Shown piece by piece: positions 7,552-17,800 of a DNA stretch of 35,388 bases. The position numbers were made by a program, and so were the translations under genes. The stretch spans positions 1 to 35,388 of the forward strand of contig CAKVOK010000038.1 of the NCBI GenBank assembly GCA_934792465.1, in the 5' to 3' direction. Every line of letters begins with the position of its first letter. Position 1 is the first letter of the stretch. The notes below the pieces were generated by a model. It did not search any database, was not told the DNA's origin, and saw nothing but the letters and a program-made list of their open reading frames with translations. This stretch comes from an uncultured Clostridia bacterium. GTDB taxonomy: Bacteria > Bacillota > Clostridia > RUG12999.

Positions 7552-10077
7552 TCAAAAAATACTCTTAAATATAATAATCTCCGAAATCTGCTGATACCTC
7601 ATGCCGCCGAAAATATAATCACCCTTTGAAACATCGCTTAAGCTTCCTCGTTTCATAATCTTTTTTTCGGGGTCGTATATATAAACACGTCTTACAGTAC
7701 CCGTTCTGCCGAGAAAGCTTGTCCCATCAGAATAGCTGATACTGCATTTCCCTTCGGAAATATTATTTCCCAATACCTCTCCGGCAAAAAATGTACAGTC
7801 CTTGTATACCGCAGCACTTATAAATTTCTGCTCCGCACCGTTTTTCGCACTGTATACCGGATTTATATCTTCTATATATCCGTCATCGTTCAAATTAATC
7901 TGAATAACGTCGCCGCCCTGAGGTACACTCTCCAGCTTATTTACTACGGACAAATCCTTTGTATACAGCATATAATCGTTGGATTTATACATTCCGTAGA
8001 TTATATAAACATTGTCGCCCTCATCATTTACTCCGTCGGTAACCTTTTTCACAAGCATGACATCACGCACGCCTGCGGCATTATCGATTTTACTTTCATT
8101 AACATCGGTTACCACGCACACATCGGCAATCAGATTTTCGTCGGCGTCATACGCCTTTACGTTATACTTTCCGTCCGCTACCAGAGCGGAATACCCCGTC
8201 ACCGAAAAATCAGCTTCGTCATAATCCTCCGACACTGCCGGAACATTAAATATTTTGGCATCGCCTGCAATTCCCATATTTTCGCCGAAACCATTAAACG
8301 TATTTCTGTATTGCAGCGAATTGCCCTCGTATGCCAATCTGAATTTGTCCAACGCAATGGCTTCCGATTCCTCGCTCGAATTTCGTTCGTATGTTTTCGC
8401 CGTGTTCAGTTCATATATCAGCCGTTCACCGTTTACGCTGTAGCGTACAAGCGTATTCGGCGATACTTTTTCATACACCGCTTTTGCCGTTTTCCCGTCG
8501 TCGTTGAATTTCAGGCGGCTTTTCAGTTTCAGCGTAACCCAGCGGCCGTTTTCCGTGAATATGCGCATTTCCGCTTCATCAAGAGGAGAAATCGCCGTCT
8601 TGGTAACATATCCGTACACATCGTCACGTGCACCGTCCGCAGCAGCAATCTTTCCGAAAACGTCTGCGTAGAGCGTACCCTCGAATCCGACATATACTTC
8701 GTTCAATGCGAAATCATGTATCGGTACGGTATTCTTGTTCACCGTAACATTATCCTCCGCTATTCCTTCAATTGTACCCGTATATTTTTTATCGGAAATA
8801 TAAATCTTCTTGAAGTTTTTACCCTCGCCCGATGAGAATACGCACGAAAGCACATTCCATTCCTTAATCTGCGATACGGAGCTTCCTGCGCCGTTTTTCA
8901 GATATGTAACATCGCAATCGTCTGCGCTTAGGCTTATCTTTTCTCCGCCTTTGCCGTACAAAATATTTGTTGCCGCCGAGGCGCTGTCCGCAACAACGGT
9001 TTTATATTCCGTAACCTTAACAATGTCCGTTATGCCGTCGTCGTTATTATCAATCAATTCGACAATACCCTGTTTCGGATTCAGCTTCTCCTGTGTCGGC
9101 TGCGCATATTTGCCGTTGTATATAAACAGTGCATTTGTCGGAATATTCTTTGTTTTTTTCTTGTCATTTTCCGTATATACAATTTCCGAAATATCCGCCG
9201 TTACAATATCTTCCGCATCAATCGCAGTACATTCGTCAATCGTTTCGATATATACAACCGTATCGTCGTCATCGTCCTCACGGAAATAAAATTCAACGTT
9301 TCTGCCGAGCATGCCGTCCGCCGTTTCCGCCGAACAAATACAGAGCTTATCCGCTATCTTTATATATCCTCTCGAAAGTCCGCTTTTCGCCGAAAAAAGT
9401 CCGCTGTAATAATCCGCTTCGACGATACCCTTATCTTTATGAATTTTAAGACGTTCCGTAAGCAGTGTTTCGCCTTTTTTTGTTTTCATCGAAATATTTT
9501 CGCCGAACGATTCATATTGAAGCAAATCGGTGTTAAGCGCCTTTACAAGCAGTTTTGCCGTTTCTTCCGCCGTTATGGCTTTTTCATCGCTCAAGCCCGA
9601 AAAAATTCCGATTTCCGCTGCGGCTGCGGCATATCCGTTCGGATAGCCTCCCCTGCGTTCTGCCATAATATCATATCCGAGCGCTTTAAGTATCGCTTTT
9701 GCAGCCTGCATCTGCGTTACCGATTCGTCCGGCGAAAACGTGTTTGCGGACGTACCGTTCATATATCCTGCCGTATATGCGGAATATATGAATTTATAAT
9801 ATTTATCGTCGGATTTAACATCGGTAAACGGCAGCGAAGCCGTTTCGGCCGCAAGCGTATCGGCGTCTATTCCGTTTATTGCCGTAATATACTTGGCAAA
9901 TTCGTTTCTTTTCACTTCATCTGCACCGTTTTCAAGCTCCGTACCGTTTATAATACCGAACGCCGAAAGCAGTTTCAGGTTCTTTTCCGCACTGCTCGTA
10001 TCGGCGGCACATATCGGAAGCGCAGAAGCTGAAATCAAAATACTAACCGCAATTATTAAACTGAATATTTTTTTCAT
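7552..10077 (-). CDS. Secreted protein with N-terminal SLH repeats, function unknown
   Basis: An 841-residue exported protein. A signal peptide (MKKIFSLIIAVSILISASALPICAA, cleaved near residue 25) is followed by about 170 residues of divergent S-layer homology repeats (FTDVKSDDKYYKFIYSAYTAGYMNG, then SVTQMQAAKAILKALGY, then ITAEETAKLLVKAL). These should attach it to cell-wall polymers. The remaining 640 residues are beta-rich with many acidic runs (for example DDDDD near 262) and match no enzyme family I recognise; no carbohydrate-binding module like those of its neighbours is visible. Its ATG overlaps the stop of the upstream SLH gene in an ATGA arrangement, suggesting translational coupling and fixed stoichiometry. 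A structural or scaffold role at the cell surface is plausible but unproven. Confidence 0.85.
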   Translation of the reverse strand: MKKIFSLIIAVSILISASALPICAADTSSAEKNLKLLSAFGIINGTELENGADEVKRNEFAKYITAINGIDADTLAAETASLPFTDVKSDDKYYKFIYSAYTAGYMNGTSANTFSPDESVTQMQAAKAILKALGYDIMAERRGGYPNGYAAAAAEIGIFSGLSDEKAITAEETAKLLVKALNTDLLQYESFGENISMKTKKGETLLTERLKIHKDKGIVEADYYSGLFSAKSGLSRGYIKIADKLCICSAETADGMLGRNVEFYFREDDDDDTVVYIETIDECTAIDAEDIVTADISEIVYTENDKKKTKNIPTNALFIYNGKYAQPTQEKLNPKQGIVELIDNNDDGITDIVKVTEYKTVVADSASAATNILYGKGGEKISLSADDCDVTYLKNGAGSSVSQIKEWNVLSCVFSSGEGKNFKKIYISDKKYTGTIEGIAEDNVTVNKNTVPIHDFALNEVYVGFEGTLYADVFGKIAAADGARDDVYGYVTKTAISPLDEAEMRIFTENGRWVTLKLKSRLKFNDDGKTAKAVYEKVSPNTLVRYSVNGERLIYELNTAKTYERNSSEESEAIALDKFRLAYEGNSLQYRNTFNGFGENMGIAGDAKIFNVPAVSEDYDEADFSVTGYSALVADGKYNVKAYDADENLIADVCVVTDVNESKIDNAAGVRDVMLVKKVTDGVNDEGDNVYIIYGMYKSNDYMLYTKDLSVVNKLESVPQGGDVIQINLNDDGYIEDINPVYSAKNGAEQKFISAAVYKDCTFFAGEVLGNNISEGKCSISYSDGTSFLGRTGTVRRVYIYDPEKKIMKRGSLSDVSKGDYIFGGMRYQQISEIIIFKSIF

Positions 10078-13000
10078 CTTGCCGCCTCCCCTATATTAAT
10101 CAGACCGCATATTATTTTTGCCGTTTCCGCTCTCGTGCAGCTGTTCAAAGGTGAAAACCTGTTGCCGCCCGTTCCGGAAATTATATTCTTTTCTTTCATG
10201 CAATAAACGGCAGATTTCGCATAGTCCGAGATTTCGCCGTCATCGTCGAAAGCCGCTGCGTTTTCCGCTTCGGCAAGCTTCGCCGCCCTGTATGCCATTA
10301 CGGCAAGGTCCTGACGTGTTATGCTTTTGCCTGTTCCGAAGCTTTCGCCCTCACCGTTCGCTATCCCGAGCTTTACGGCTGTTGCGACATACGGATAAAA
10401 CCAATCATTTTCCGATACGTCATTAAAACTGCATTCCGCCGAGTTGTCAACCTCGTAAAATGCTTCTACGATTATCTTCACGGCTTCTTCCCTCGTTATA
10501 TCCGACATAGGATTAAAGCGCTTGTCCTCCGGTTTGGAAAGTATACCTTTTTTCACAAGCGCATAAATGCTTTCTTCCGCCCATTCTGCGTCCGCCAAAT
10601 CCGCAAATCTGTATTCTTTCTGCGGCGTTGACGGATTTGTGATTACCGGTGTTACCGGCGTGACGGAAATGCTCTTTCCGCTGCCCGAGCCGCCGCCCGA
10701 GCCGGATTCGTTTTTGCGCCGGTTATCATTATATTTCTTTATCGCATTTATAAGCGAAGCTTTTATTTCTTTGAAATCGCCGAAAGGCATATCGGACGCC
10801 ATATAGTTTGCAATTTCATTTTGCGCCGCCTCACCGAACCCCGAAAATTCGCCGATTTCGGAGGAAAGTCCCAAAAACGCACTTTCCGAAACCATTGTTT
10901 CGCCAAGTGTGTTCCAGCCGGACGAATTAATTTTTTCAAGCAGCGTTTCCGCTTTTCTTACAGCGGCTGTGACGTTTTCATAGCTGTCCGAAACCGCAAG
11001 ACGTTTTATCACTTCGGCGAAAAGTCCGCTTTTTTCCTTTCCCGTGCCGAAATACATATATTCATTTTCAAAAAGCTTTTTAAGCTCTTCTTCCGATGAA
11101 TTTTTTATGCTTTGCAGCAGTTCATCTCGTTTTTCCGCATTTGCATAATAAAACTCGGATGTGCTCAAATTGCCGCTGCCGTATGCACCGACCGAAACCG
11201 TATATTTCCCGTTTGCGGCATTTTCGCCGTCGAACACGGTTTCTGCCCTATACTCGCCGTCTTTTACCGAAACCGGTCTGAGATATACCGAAATGCCGTT
11301 TTCATCAGTCACATTTATTGTAACAAATGCGGCGTTTTCAGCCGTTCCGCCGAAAGTAACCTTATCGGATTCAACCTCGGCAGCCGGCTTTGAAAGCTTC
11401 GCCGATAAAATCGAGCTGCCGGTATATAAAGCCTTATCGCTGCACGAAAAGCTCGAAAATCCGCCTATCGGCAATCCGCTTTCGTCACGCACAAACGCCG
11501 AAACCGTTTTATCAAGAAAGCTGCCGCTCAAATCTGCGCCAATATCCGTTTCCTCCTCCGGCAAAAGAGAATATTCCGTTGTCGTAATATCCGTCATTTT
11601 TCCGCTTGCATCATATGTACCCACAACAAATTCAATATTTTTTTCTTCATCAAACGGATTATATACCTTTGACGATATATTTATACTTCCGCTGACGGGC
11701 AAGTTCTCAACTTCCCTCCCGGCAGCATTTTTCAATGTAAAGCTTTCGCATATATAATCCTTCGATGTGGTTTTAAAGCTTACAGGATTCATTTCCTCCG
11801 CCTTTTGTCCGAATCCGTCGCAGAATCCGTCATTAAAGCACACCGTGTATTCGGAATTAAATTCAAGCCGGCTGATCGGTTTTACTTTAAGTGTTTTTCC
11901 ATACGTTGTATATTTCGCCGCAATCTCGTTTCCGTCCTTATCCAGCAGCGTTACTGCGCCGTCTTTGATTTTTTTCGGCAAAATATTTGAAAATTCAATT
12001 TCCGCCGTACCGTCTGCGCTTACGGTATTTTCATATCCCGTTACGCTGAATTCTTTCAATGCACTTTTTGAAAACCATATTTTTTCAAAATTCAAAACCG
12101 TTTCGGGATTCGCCGAAAGTCCCCAGCCGTTAGCGCTTAACTGCAGGAGTCTTGCTCCTTTGAAGCTGCCGCCGTTTCCGCTTGTAGACGCAGATAATGT
12201 AAGGCTCAAAGTTTTCCAGCCCGTGAAATCAATCGGAATCTGAAACCAACGGTATGTCATATCGCCCTCGTTGGTATAAATGACAACATTTATTTTATCA
12301 TTGTTTGCGACCTCCGAATATATATTCATATTAAGATTTTGATATACACCTATATCCATAGGTTCAAATTCTATCTGCCAGCCTTGGTTTTCGGTATGGT
12401 TTGCCCATTTTGCCGATATATCATACATATTTTTTACATCATAATCGGCTTTCAGCGCCGTTCCTGCACTTTCAATCGACTTTTCATCATAGAAATCGCA
12501 CAGTGTATAAATGCCGTCTGCCGATTCGTCATAACCGCCGTCGTCGTCCGGTTCCGTATCGGACGGCGCAGTAAGCCATATCAAGTCGAAATACAGCGGG
12601 TCTGTAATGCTTTCAACCGGATTGTAATTTGAATCTTTCCAGCCGTTTGAATTAAAGTATATTGATTTTACATTGCTGTCCCAGCTCGCATTATATTGAG
12701 GCATGAAATCCTCAAGAGGAATACTCACCTGCGTCCAACCCGTGAAATCAAGCTTTAAATAATACAGAAAAAACGACCTGCTGTTTGTATCCGTATTTAC
12801 GACAATATTAATTTTCGAGCCGCTTGCGCTGTCGCTGTATACCCATATATTTAAGTATTTATATGCCGACCAATCTGTCGGAATATCGGTATACTGTGCC
12901 GTCTGTTTCGGGCTTCCGACAACCCATTTTGCGGAATATTCGCCGCTTAGAGTTTGTTCGCCGCTGCTTTCAAGCTTAAATTTTTCTGCCGTTATGCCGT

Positions 13001-13115
13001 CCGAAAAATCCGCAACCACAGCGGTCGATGCTGCCGAGGCACAAAGCCCCGGACACATCAATGCTGTTATTATAAATGCTAATGAAAAAATCACACATTT
13101 TTTTAAGCTTGCCAT
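10074..13115 (-). CDS. SLH-anchored surface protein with two carbohydrate-binding-like modules
   Basis: A 1013-residue exported protein with a signal peptide (residues 1-29). Two related beta-sandwich modules follow (about 32-180 and 200-350), each with a Tyr-x-x-Leu-Asn start and an LDFTGW or IDFTGW core. Ig-like segments then run from about 352 to 650, followed by a helical region (about 655-800), a Gly/Ser/Thr/Pro linker (GSGGGSGSGKS) and three C-terminal SLH repeats (about 834-1013; ITREEAVKIIVEAF, SITRQDLAVMAYRAA, CTRAETAKIICGL). No catalytic motif is visible. AAAGGAG lies 8 bases before the ATG. The modules match those in the lyase and the 562-residue protein of the same operon, so I infer a glycan-capturing or lyase-recruiting surface protein. 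Confidence 0.88.
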   Translation of the reverse strand: MASLKKCVIFSLAFIITALMCPGLCASAASTAVVADFSDGITAEKFKLESSGEQTLSGEYSAKWVVGSPKQTAQYTDIPTDWSAYKYLNIWVYSDSASGSKINIVVNTDTNSRSFFLYYLKLDFTGWTQVSIPLEDFMPQYNASWDSNVKSIYFNSNGWKDSNYNPVESITDPLYFDLIWLTAPSDTEPDDDGGYDESADGIYTLCDFYDEKSIESAGTALKADYDVKNMYDISAKWANHTENQGWQIEFEPMDIGVYQNLNMNIYSEVANNDKINVVIYTNEGDMTYRWFQIPIDFTGWKTLSLTLSASTSGNGGSFKGARLLQLSANGWGLSANPETVLNFEKIWFSKSALKEFSVTGYENTVSADGTAEIEFSNILPKKIKDGAVTLLDKDGNEIAAKYTTYGKTLKVKPISRLEFNSEYTVCFNDGFCDGFGQKAEEMNPVSFKTTSKDYICESFTLKNAAGREVENLPVSGSINISSKVYNPFDEEKNIEFVVGTYDASGKMTDITTTEYSLLPEEETDIGADLSGSFLDKTVSAFVRDESGLPIGGFSSFSCSDKALYTGSSILSAKLSKPAAEVESDKVTFGGTAENAAFVTINVTDENGISVYLRPVSVKDGEYRAETVFDGENAANGKYTVSVGAYGSGNLSTSEFYYANAEKRDELLQSIKNSSEEELKKLFENEYMYFGTGKEKSGLFAEVIKRLAVSDSYENVTAAVRKAETLLEKINSSGWNTLGETMVSESAFLGLSSEIGEFSGFGEAAQNEIANYMASDMPFGDFKEIKASLINAIKKYNDNRRKNESGSGGGSGSGKSISVTPVTPVITNPSTPQKEYRFADLADAEWAEESIYALVKKGILSKPEDKRFNPMSDITREEAVKIIVEAFYEVDNSAECSFNDVSENDWFYPYVATAVKLGIANGEGESFGTGKSITRQDLAVMAYRAAKLAEAENAAAFDDDGEISDYAKSAVYCMKEKNIISGTGGNRFSPLNSCTRAETAKIICGLINIGEAAR

Positions 13116-13132
13116 TAAGTCTACTCCTTTAA

Positions 13133-14821
13133 TTATTTCAATGTTTCATAAGGTTTCAGTGTATTAATGCCGTCAAATACAAATGCCTTGACGCTGCTTC
13201 CTGCCGAAGCCTTATCCAAATCTACGCTTATTTGGCTCTTTCCGCTATCCGGAGTGAAATCGGCTGCTTTTACCGAAACAAGCTTATTACCGTTGTAAGA
13301 CGCTATTACCAAGGTTACGTTCTTATTTCCGCCTTTTTGCGTTACCGAAGAGGTCGCAACGTATTTGCCGTCCGCTTCCGTTATAACGGGTTCTGTTATA
13401 TCAAACACCGGCTGTTCGGTAGTAAAGCTTATACCGTCGTCAATATCTGCCGAATATCCCTGTGCCAGCTTAACGCTGCCGAGAGAAAGCGTATATTCCG
13501 TACCGTAATCAAGGCTGTCTGCCGCAACAACAAGCGTTGTATCGTCCGCATACGCCGAAACTCCTTCTACTGCTACATTTTCGCCGTTCACTTTCTTTGT
13601 AAGCGTTATTTCTGCCGGGTCTGTCGCAACGCTGATTCTTTCGTCAAATTCAAATCTGAACACCTTGTCGCTTACGCTGAGCGATTTTGCGCCGTCCTGC
13701 TCCGGATAATTCAAAATTCTTGCCATACCGCTCGGCAGAGCTTCACTGAACCAAATACGTTCAAACTGGAAATCTGCCTTGTCGCCGAAAGATGTACCGT
13801 AATATCTGCATTGAAGCAAAAGCTTATTTACACTCGTTAAGCTGCCGTTACCGTTTTTCGTAAATTCCGATGTCGGAATAGAAACGAGTTTCCACTGACC
13901 GTCACGGTCGCCGCCGAAATATCCTATCATGCAGTTTTTATCTCCCGATTCCGTATTAAAGAACTGGAGCCCGAATTTTCCGCCTGTTGTTCCGGTTTCG
14001 TTTGAACGCATCCACATATTCACGTATGAATATTTGCTGAGGTCTACCGTTGATGCAAAGGGAATATTTACATTATTTGCCTGCCATATCGGACGCCAAA
14101 ACAGTGATGATTTATACATACCCGCATTGTTTCTTGTGAAATATGTCCAGCAATCCGTGTCGTCATACGGCGGTGCCAGATAACGCAGGCGCATATCCCA
14201 GTTTCCTACGTATTCGGTGCGCAGCACTTCATATTCCGTGCTGTCGGTCGTTTCCGTCGAAAGATATACTTTATCGAAATACATGGGATTGCCGTCTATA
14301 GCCCAATGGCTTGTGCTTCCGCCGAAATAGTCGGAGTTCCAGCCTGTTGCACTTATCACAAGTCTGTCAATTTGATTGAATGTGGTTTCGGTTTCTCCGT
14401 TATGTGTAAATTGATAGAGAGGGACAGATACCTTTTTCCATCCTTTAAAATCAAGCGGAATATATGAAATATTATATTCGCTGCCCGTATATGCCAAAAG
14501 GTTAAGTTTCGTATTCTGAGCCACGCTTGAATACATTAATATATTGATATTTGTATATCCCGTCCAATCCGTGGGGAAATTCGGGTTGCTGCTGTCCGAT
14601 ACCTTAAATTCCGTAACATTCCAGCCGCTTTTCTTAAATTTTCCCGAAACATCGCCGTTTAACGTTATGTCGCTTGATGCCGTCAGCCCGGACGCTGTTA
14701 TCGCCTCCTGCGTCGTGTAGTCGGCAAGAACTTTTATATTCCCCTCATTGTCTGCCGCTACTCCCGTCATCGTCATTGCCGCCATTACCAGAATCATTAC
14801 CAGAGTTATCGCCTTTTTCAT
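13133..14821 (-). CDS. Secreted protein with two carbohydrate-binding-like modules, no anchor
   Basis: A 562-residue exported protein. The signal peptide (MKKAITLVMILVMAAMTMTG) is followed by two beta-sandwich modules (about 30-185 and 205-360) of the family shared with its neighbours: LDFKGWKKVSVPLYQF in the first, and GQWKLVSIPTSEF in the second. An Ig-like domain resembling SbsA-type bacterial Ig folds (about 365-465) and a last beta domain complete it. There are no SLH repeats, sortase signal or catalytic motif. Its ATG lies inside the end of the lyase gene, with AAAGGAAG 8 bases upstream, so translation is probably coupled. A soluble substrate-binding partner of the lyase is my inference. 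Confidence 0.85.
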   Translation of the reverse strand: MKKAITLVMILVMAAMTMTGVAADNEGNIKVLADYTTQEAITASGLTASSDITLNGDVSGKFKKSGWNVTEFKVSDSSNPNFPTDWTGYTNINILMYSSVAQNTKLNLLAYTGSEYNISYIPLDFKGWKKVSVPLYQFTHNGETETTFNQIDRLVISATGWNSDYFGGSTSHWAIDGNPMYFDKVYLSTETTDSTEYEVLRTEYVGNWDMRLRYLAPPYDDTDCWTYFTRNNAGMYKSSLFWRPIWQANNVNIPFASTVDLSKYSYVNMWMRSNETGTTGGKFGLQFFNTESGDKNCMIGYFGGDRDGQWKLVSIPTSEFTKNGNGSLTSVNKLLLQCRYYGTSFGDKADFQFERIWFSEALPSGMARILNYPEQDGAKSLSVSDKVFRFEFDERISVATDPAEITLTKKVNGENVAVEGVSAYADDTTLVVAADSLDYGTEYTLSLGSVKLAQGYSADIDDGISFTTEQPVFDITEPVITEADGKYVATSSVTQKGGNKNVTLVIASYNGNKLVSVKAADFTPDSGKSQISVDLDKASAGSSVKAFVFDGINTLKPYETLK

Positions 14822-17800
14822 TATTGTTACTTCCTTTCTTGTTTAATTTTATTTCAAAGGTTTTACCTTTTGAATTTGACGTATCTACCGTTACTTGAGT
14901 TTTTCCTCCGGAATATCCGCCCGAAATTTTGTCGTTCACTTCGTTTATATAATACTCCTTCGCTATTGCAATTTCGAGTTTGTCGAGCTTCTGCGTCGGG
15001 TCGGACACCGATAGTACTGCCGTGCCGTCTGCGTTCTCCCTATACATAAGCGTACACGGAGCGCTTGCGGAGATATCTCCCAGACTTCCTTTTTCCCAGA
15101 ACACAATACCGGTTACTCCTGTATTTTTGTCTTTCGCCGCCTGAATCTTATCCGTATTGCTCAATATCTCGACTGTCGGATTTTTAGCATATTCCGCCGT
15201 TTGTTCCGGCGTATAATACGGCAGCATGATATACTCATACGTACCGTTTTCCGGATTTTTGCCGTGATTTATCCAAAGCTCGAAGAAAGACGGGTTATTG
15301 CTCGATTTGCGCATACTTACGTTTTCGGTTTTCGGGAAATAATATCCGCCGAAATTCTCAAGATTTACCCAGCCTGTATTCTCAAAGCTTTTTTCATCGG
15401 CATTGAGTTCGAGCAAAGAGCCGTCCGCAAAGACTTTTTCTCTGCCGCAGTAAATTTCGTTGCCGAGAGAAATTTTTCCGTCCGCCGAGGGTGCGAATAT
15501 CTTAAATTCGAGAATACTGTTCCATGCATTGGAGGTGTTTCCGTGACCGACAAAGCGTACAAAGCGTGCCTTTTGATTTCCGAGGGTATAGCCTTCAAAA
15601 TCCTGTGTTGTGCCGCTGCTCTGTCCCGAGAATGTACGCGTCCATTTCTGTCCGTCCTCCGAAACTTCAAGTTCAAAAGTATTTTTGCGTGTGTTTCCTC
15701 CGGCAAATGAAATCGCCGCATATCCCACGTCGGTAATCTCGCCCAAATCGTATTTTATCCATACATCGCCGTCTGCCGCCCATTTCGTCGATTTATCTCC
15801 GTCAATCGTTGCGGAGGGCGGATTCTGCGGTTCGGGAACTGCGCTTGCCTCAAAATCCTTTATTTCCAGAGTTTTGGTATTTGTATCGGGTGTGTATTCC
15901 ATATTATTGGATTTTCTGTTATCAACAACGGTTATAACGTCAACATTATCAGTCGAATTGATTCCGCTGCCGAGCGCCGTTAAAGCATTGTCAAACATAA
16001 ACCATGCTTTTTTTGCGACAAGTGTCGAATTATGAACCGGTTTTCCGCCGCCGTAATTCTCATCTCTGCCCTCGTCCTCTTCGTCGAAATGATACGATTC
16101 CAAATCCATCGCCGCAGTGCCGTATTTATCCTCCAGAGAAACGCCTCCGGCAAAATCTCTGTTTCTCAGCCATGCATTGTATATGCTCACTTCGTCACGT
16201 TTCTGCGTGTCTGCCGTTATACCCGGAAGCCTGTACGGATTTACGGTACTCCAGAATCCCTCGTCATAAGCACGCAAATCGTCCGTATAGAAATATACCA
16301 TACCGTCCGACATATACCAGCCTTTCGTGTTTTCATTGTTAATGCTGTCGTAGTCGCCGATTCTTGATGAGGACATCGAAATACCTACGGCATAATTTTC
16401 ACGCTTTTGCACCGCTTTATCGCAAGCAGCCATTATAAGCGTTCTGCAATGCGCATTATCGGACGGAATACTGTCGTCGTCCATTATCGCCGCTATTTCG
16501 GGATTGCCCTGTTTTCTGTAATCTACCGTCGTATCATGAACAGCGTGATATTTTATCATAGATTTTATTGCCGCCGACTGCTCTTCGTCCGCCATTTCCA
16601 GCAAATACATCAGCGCATTTATATATCCGATTCCGCCCTGATGCTCATTATAGCTTCTCGACACCTGACGTCCCGTGTACATACTCATTAGTCCGCCTTT
16701 ATAAACAATGCTTTCAAAGCTGTTGTACGCCATATCGAAAATATTGTATTTCATAGGATTCGATATTTCAAGCTTTGAACCCTCCAAAAGAGTGGAAAGC
16801 CTTGCCAGGTTTGAAAAATGCGTCAGCCCGTAACCTCCGTTATACGGATGTATATTGTGATAAATATACGAGCCGTCCCTGTGGAATCCGTTGCCCGAAT
16901 CTCTGTATCTCATCAGAGGTTCTATATATCTTCTCGCTTTGACAAAAGCCTTGGCGTCTTTTTCGAGTGCCGCCGCTCCTATGAGAATCTGTGTTTCGTC
17001 CGCCGTGTTCGCCCCGAAATCGCTGTCGGGCTTTTCAAGCAGAGTATGAACGGGCGAAAGATATTTGCATATATCCTCATATTCAAGGTCGTTTTCCATT
17101 ATTATAAGCGTACTTACAAGATAATTCGGCGAACCTATCATCCAGTCCCACCAGTTAAAAATATACGGACTTCTCCAGCCTGCCGTTTTGTTTACCACAT
17201 TATCTCCGTATATATTATCATACATCCAGTCAAGCGCATACTTTATATTTTCAAGCAGCTTTTTGTCTTTATAGCCTGCCGTGCCTTTCGTGCCGTATGT
17301 AACAGCCATGGAATAGATTTTCTGATACATCGCAGTCATTTCCGCCGACTCCGTTATAGGTTCGTCCTGAAAAAGGTTTTTAATGTCTGCACCCTTGTTC
17401 ATTGTGTTGCTTATCGCCAAACCGCCGTTTTTCATTTCCGCATTTGCCTTTACGTATTCGTTCGTCAAATCCGCATCGTCACCACCGGTCGAACGTTTTC
17501 TCCAGCGGTCTTTTATAACTTTAAAATCTTCGTCCGTAATCTCATTGAAATCTACCGGGACATAGCATACTTCATAGGATATAATATCATAATTGCTGCT
17601 GTCCGCATAAAATTCGTCCGACTTTTCCGAACCTATAATAAGCAAATCTTTTTCGGCAATCAGATTTAATCCCGATACTTTTGAAAATTCCTCTGCCGAA
17701 ACGTATTCCGTTCCGTTAATTTCCTTTAACGCTATTTCCTGTTCATCGGCTGAAACGTTTTCCAGACGTGTCAGTGTTTCGGGCAGTATATAATGTGTGC

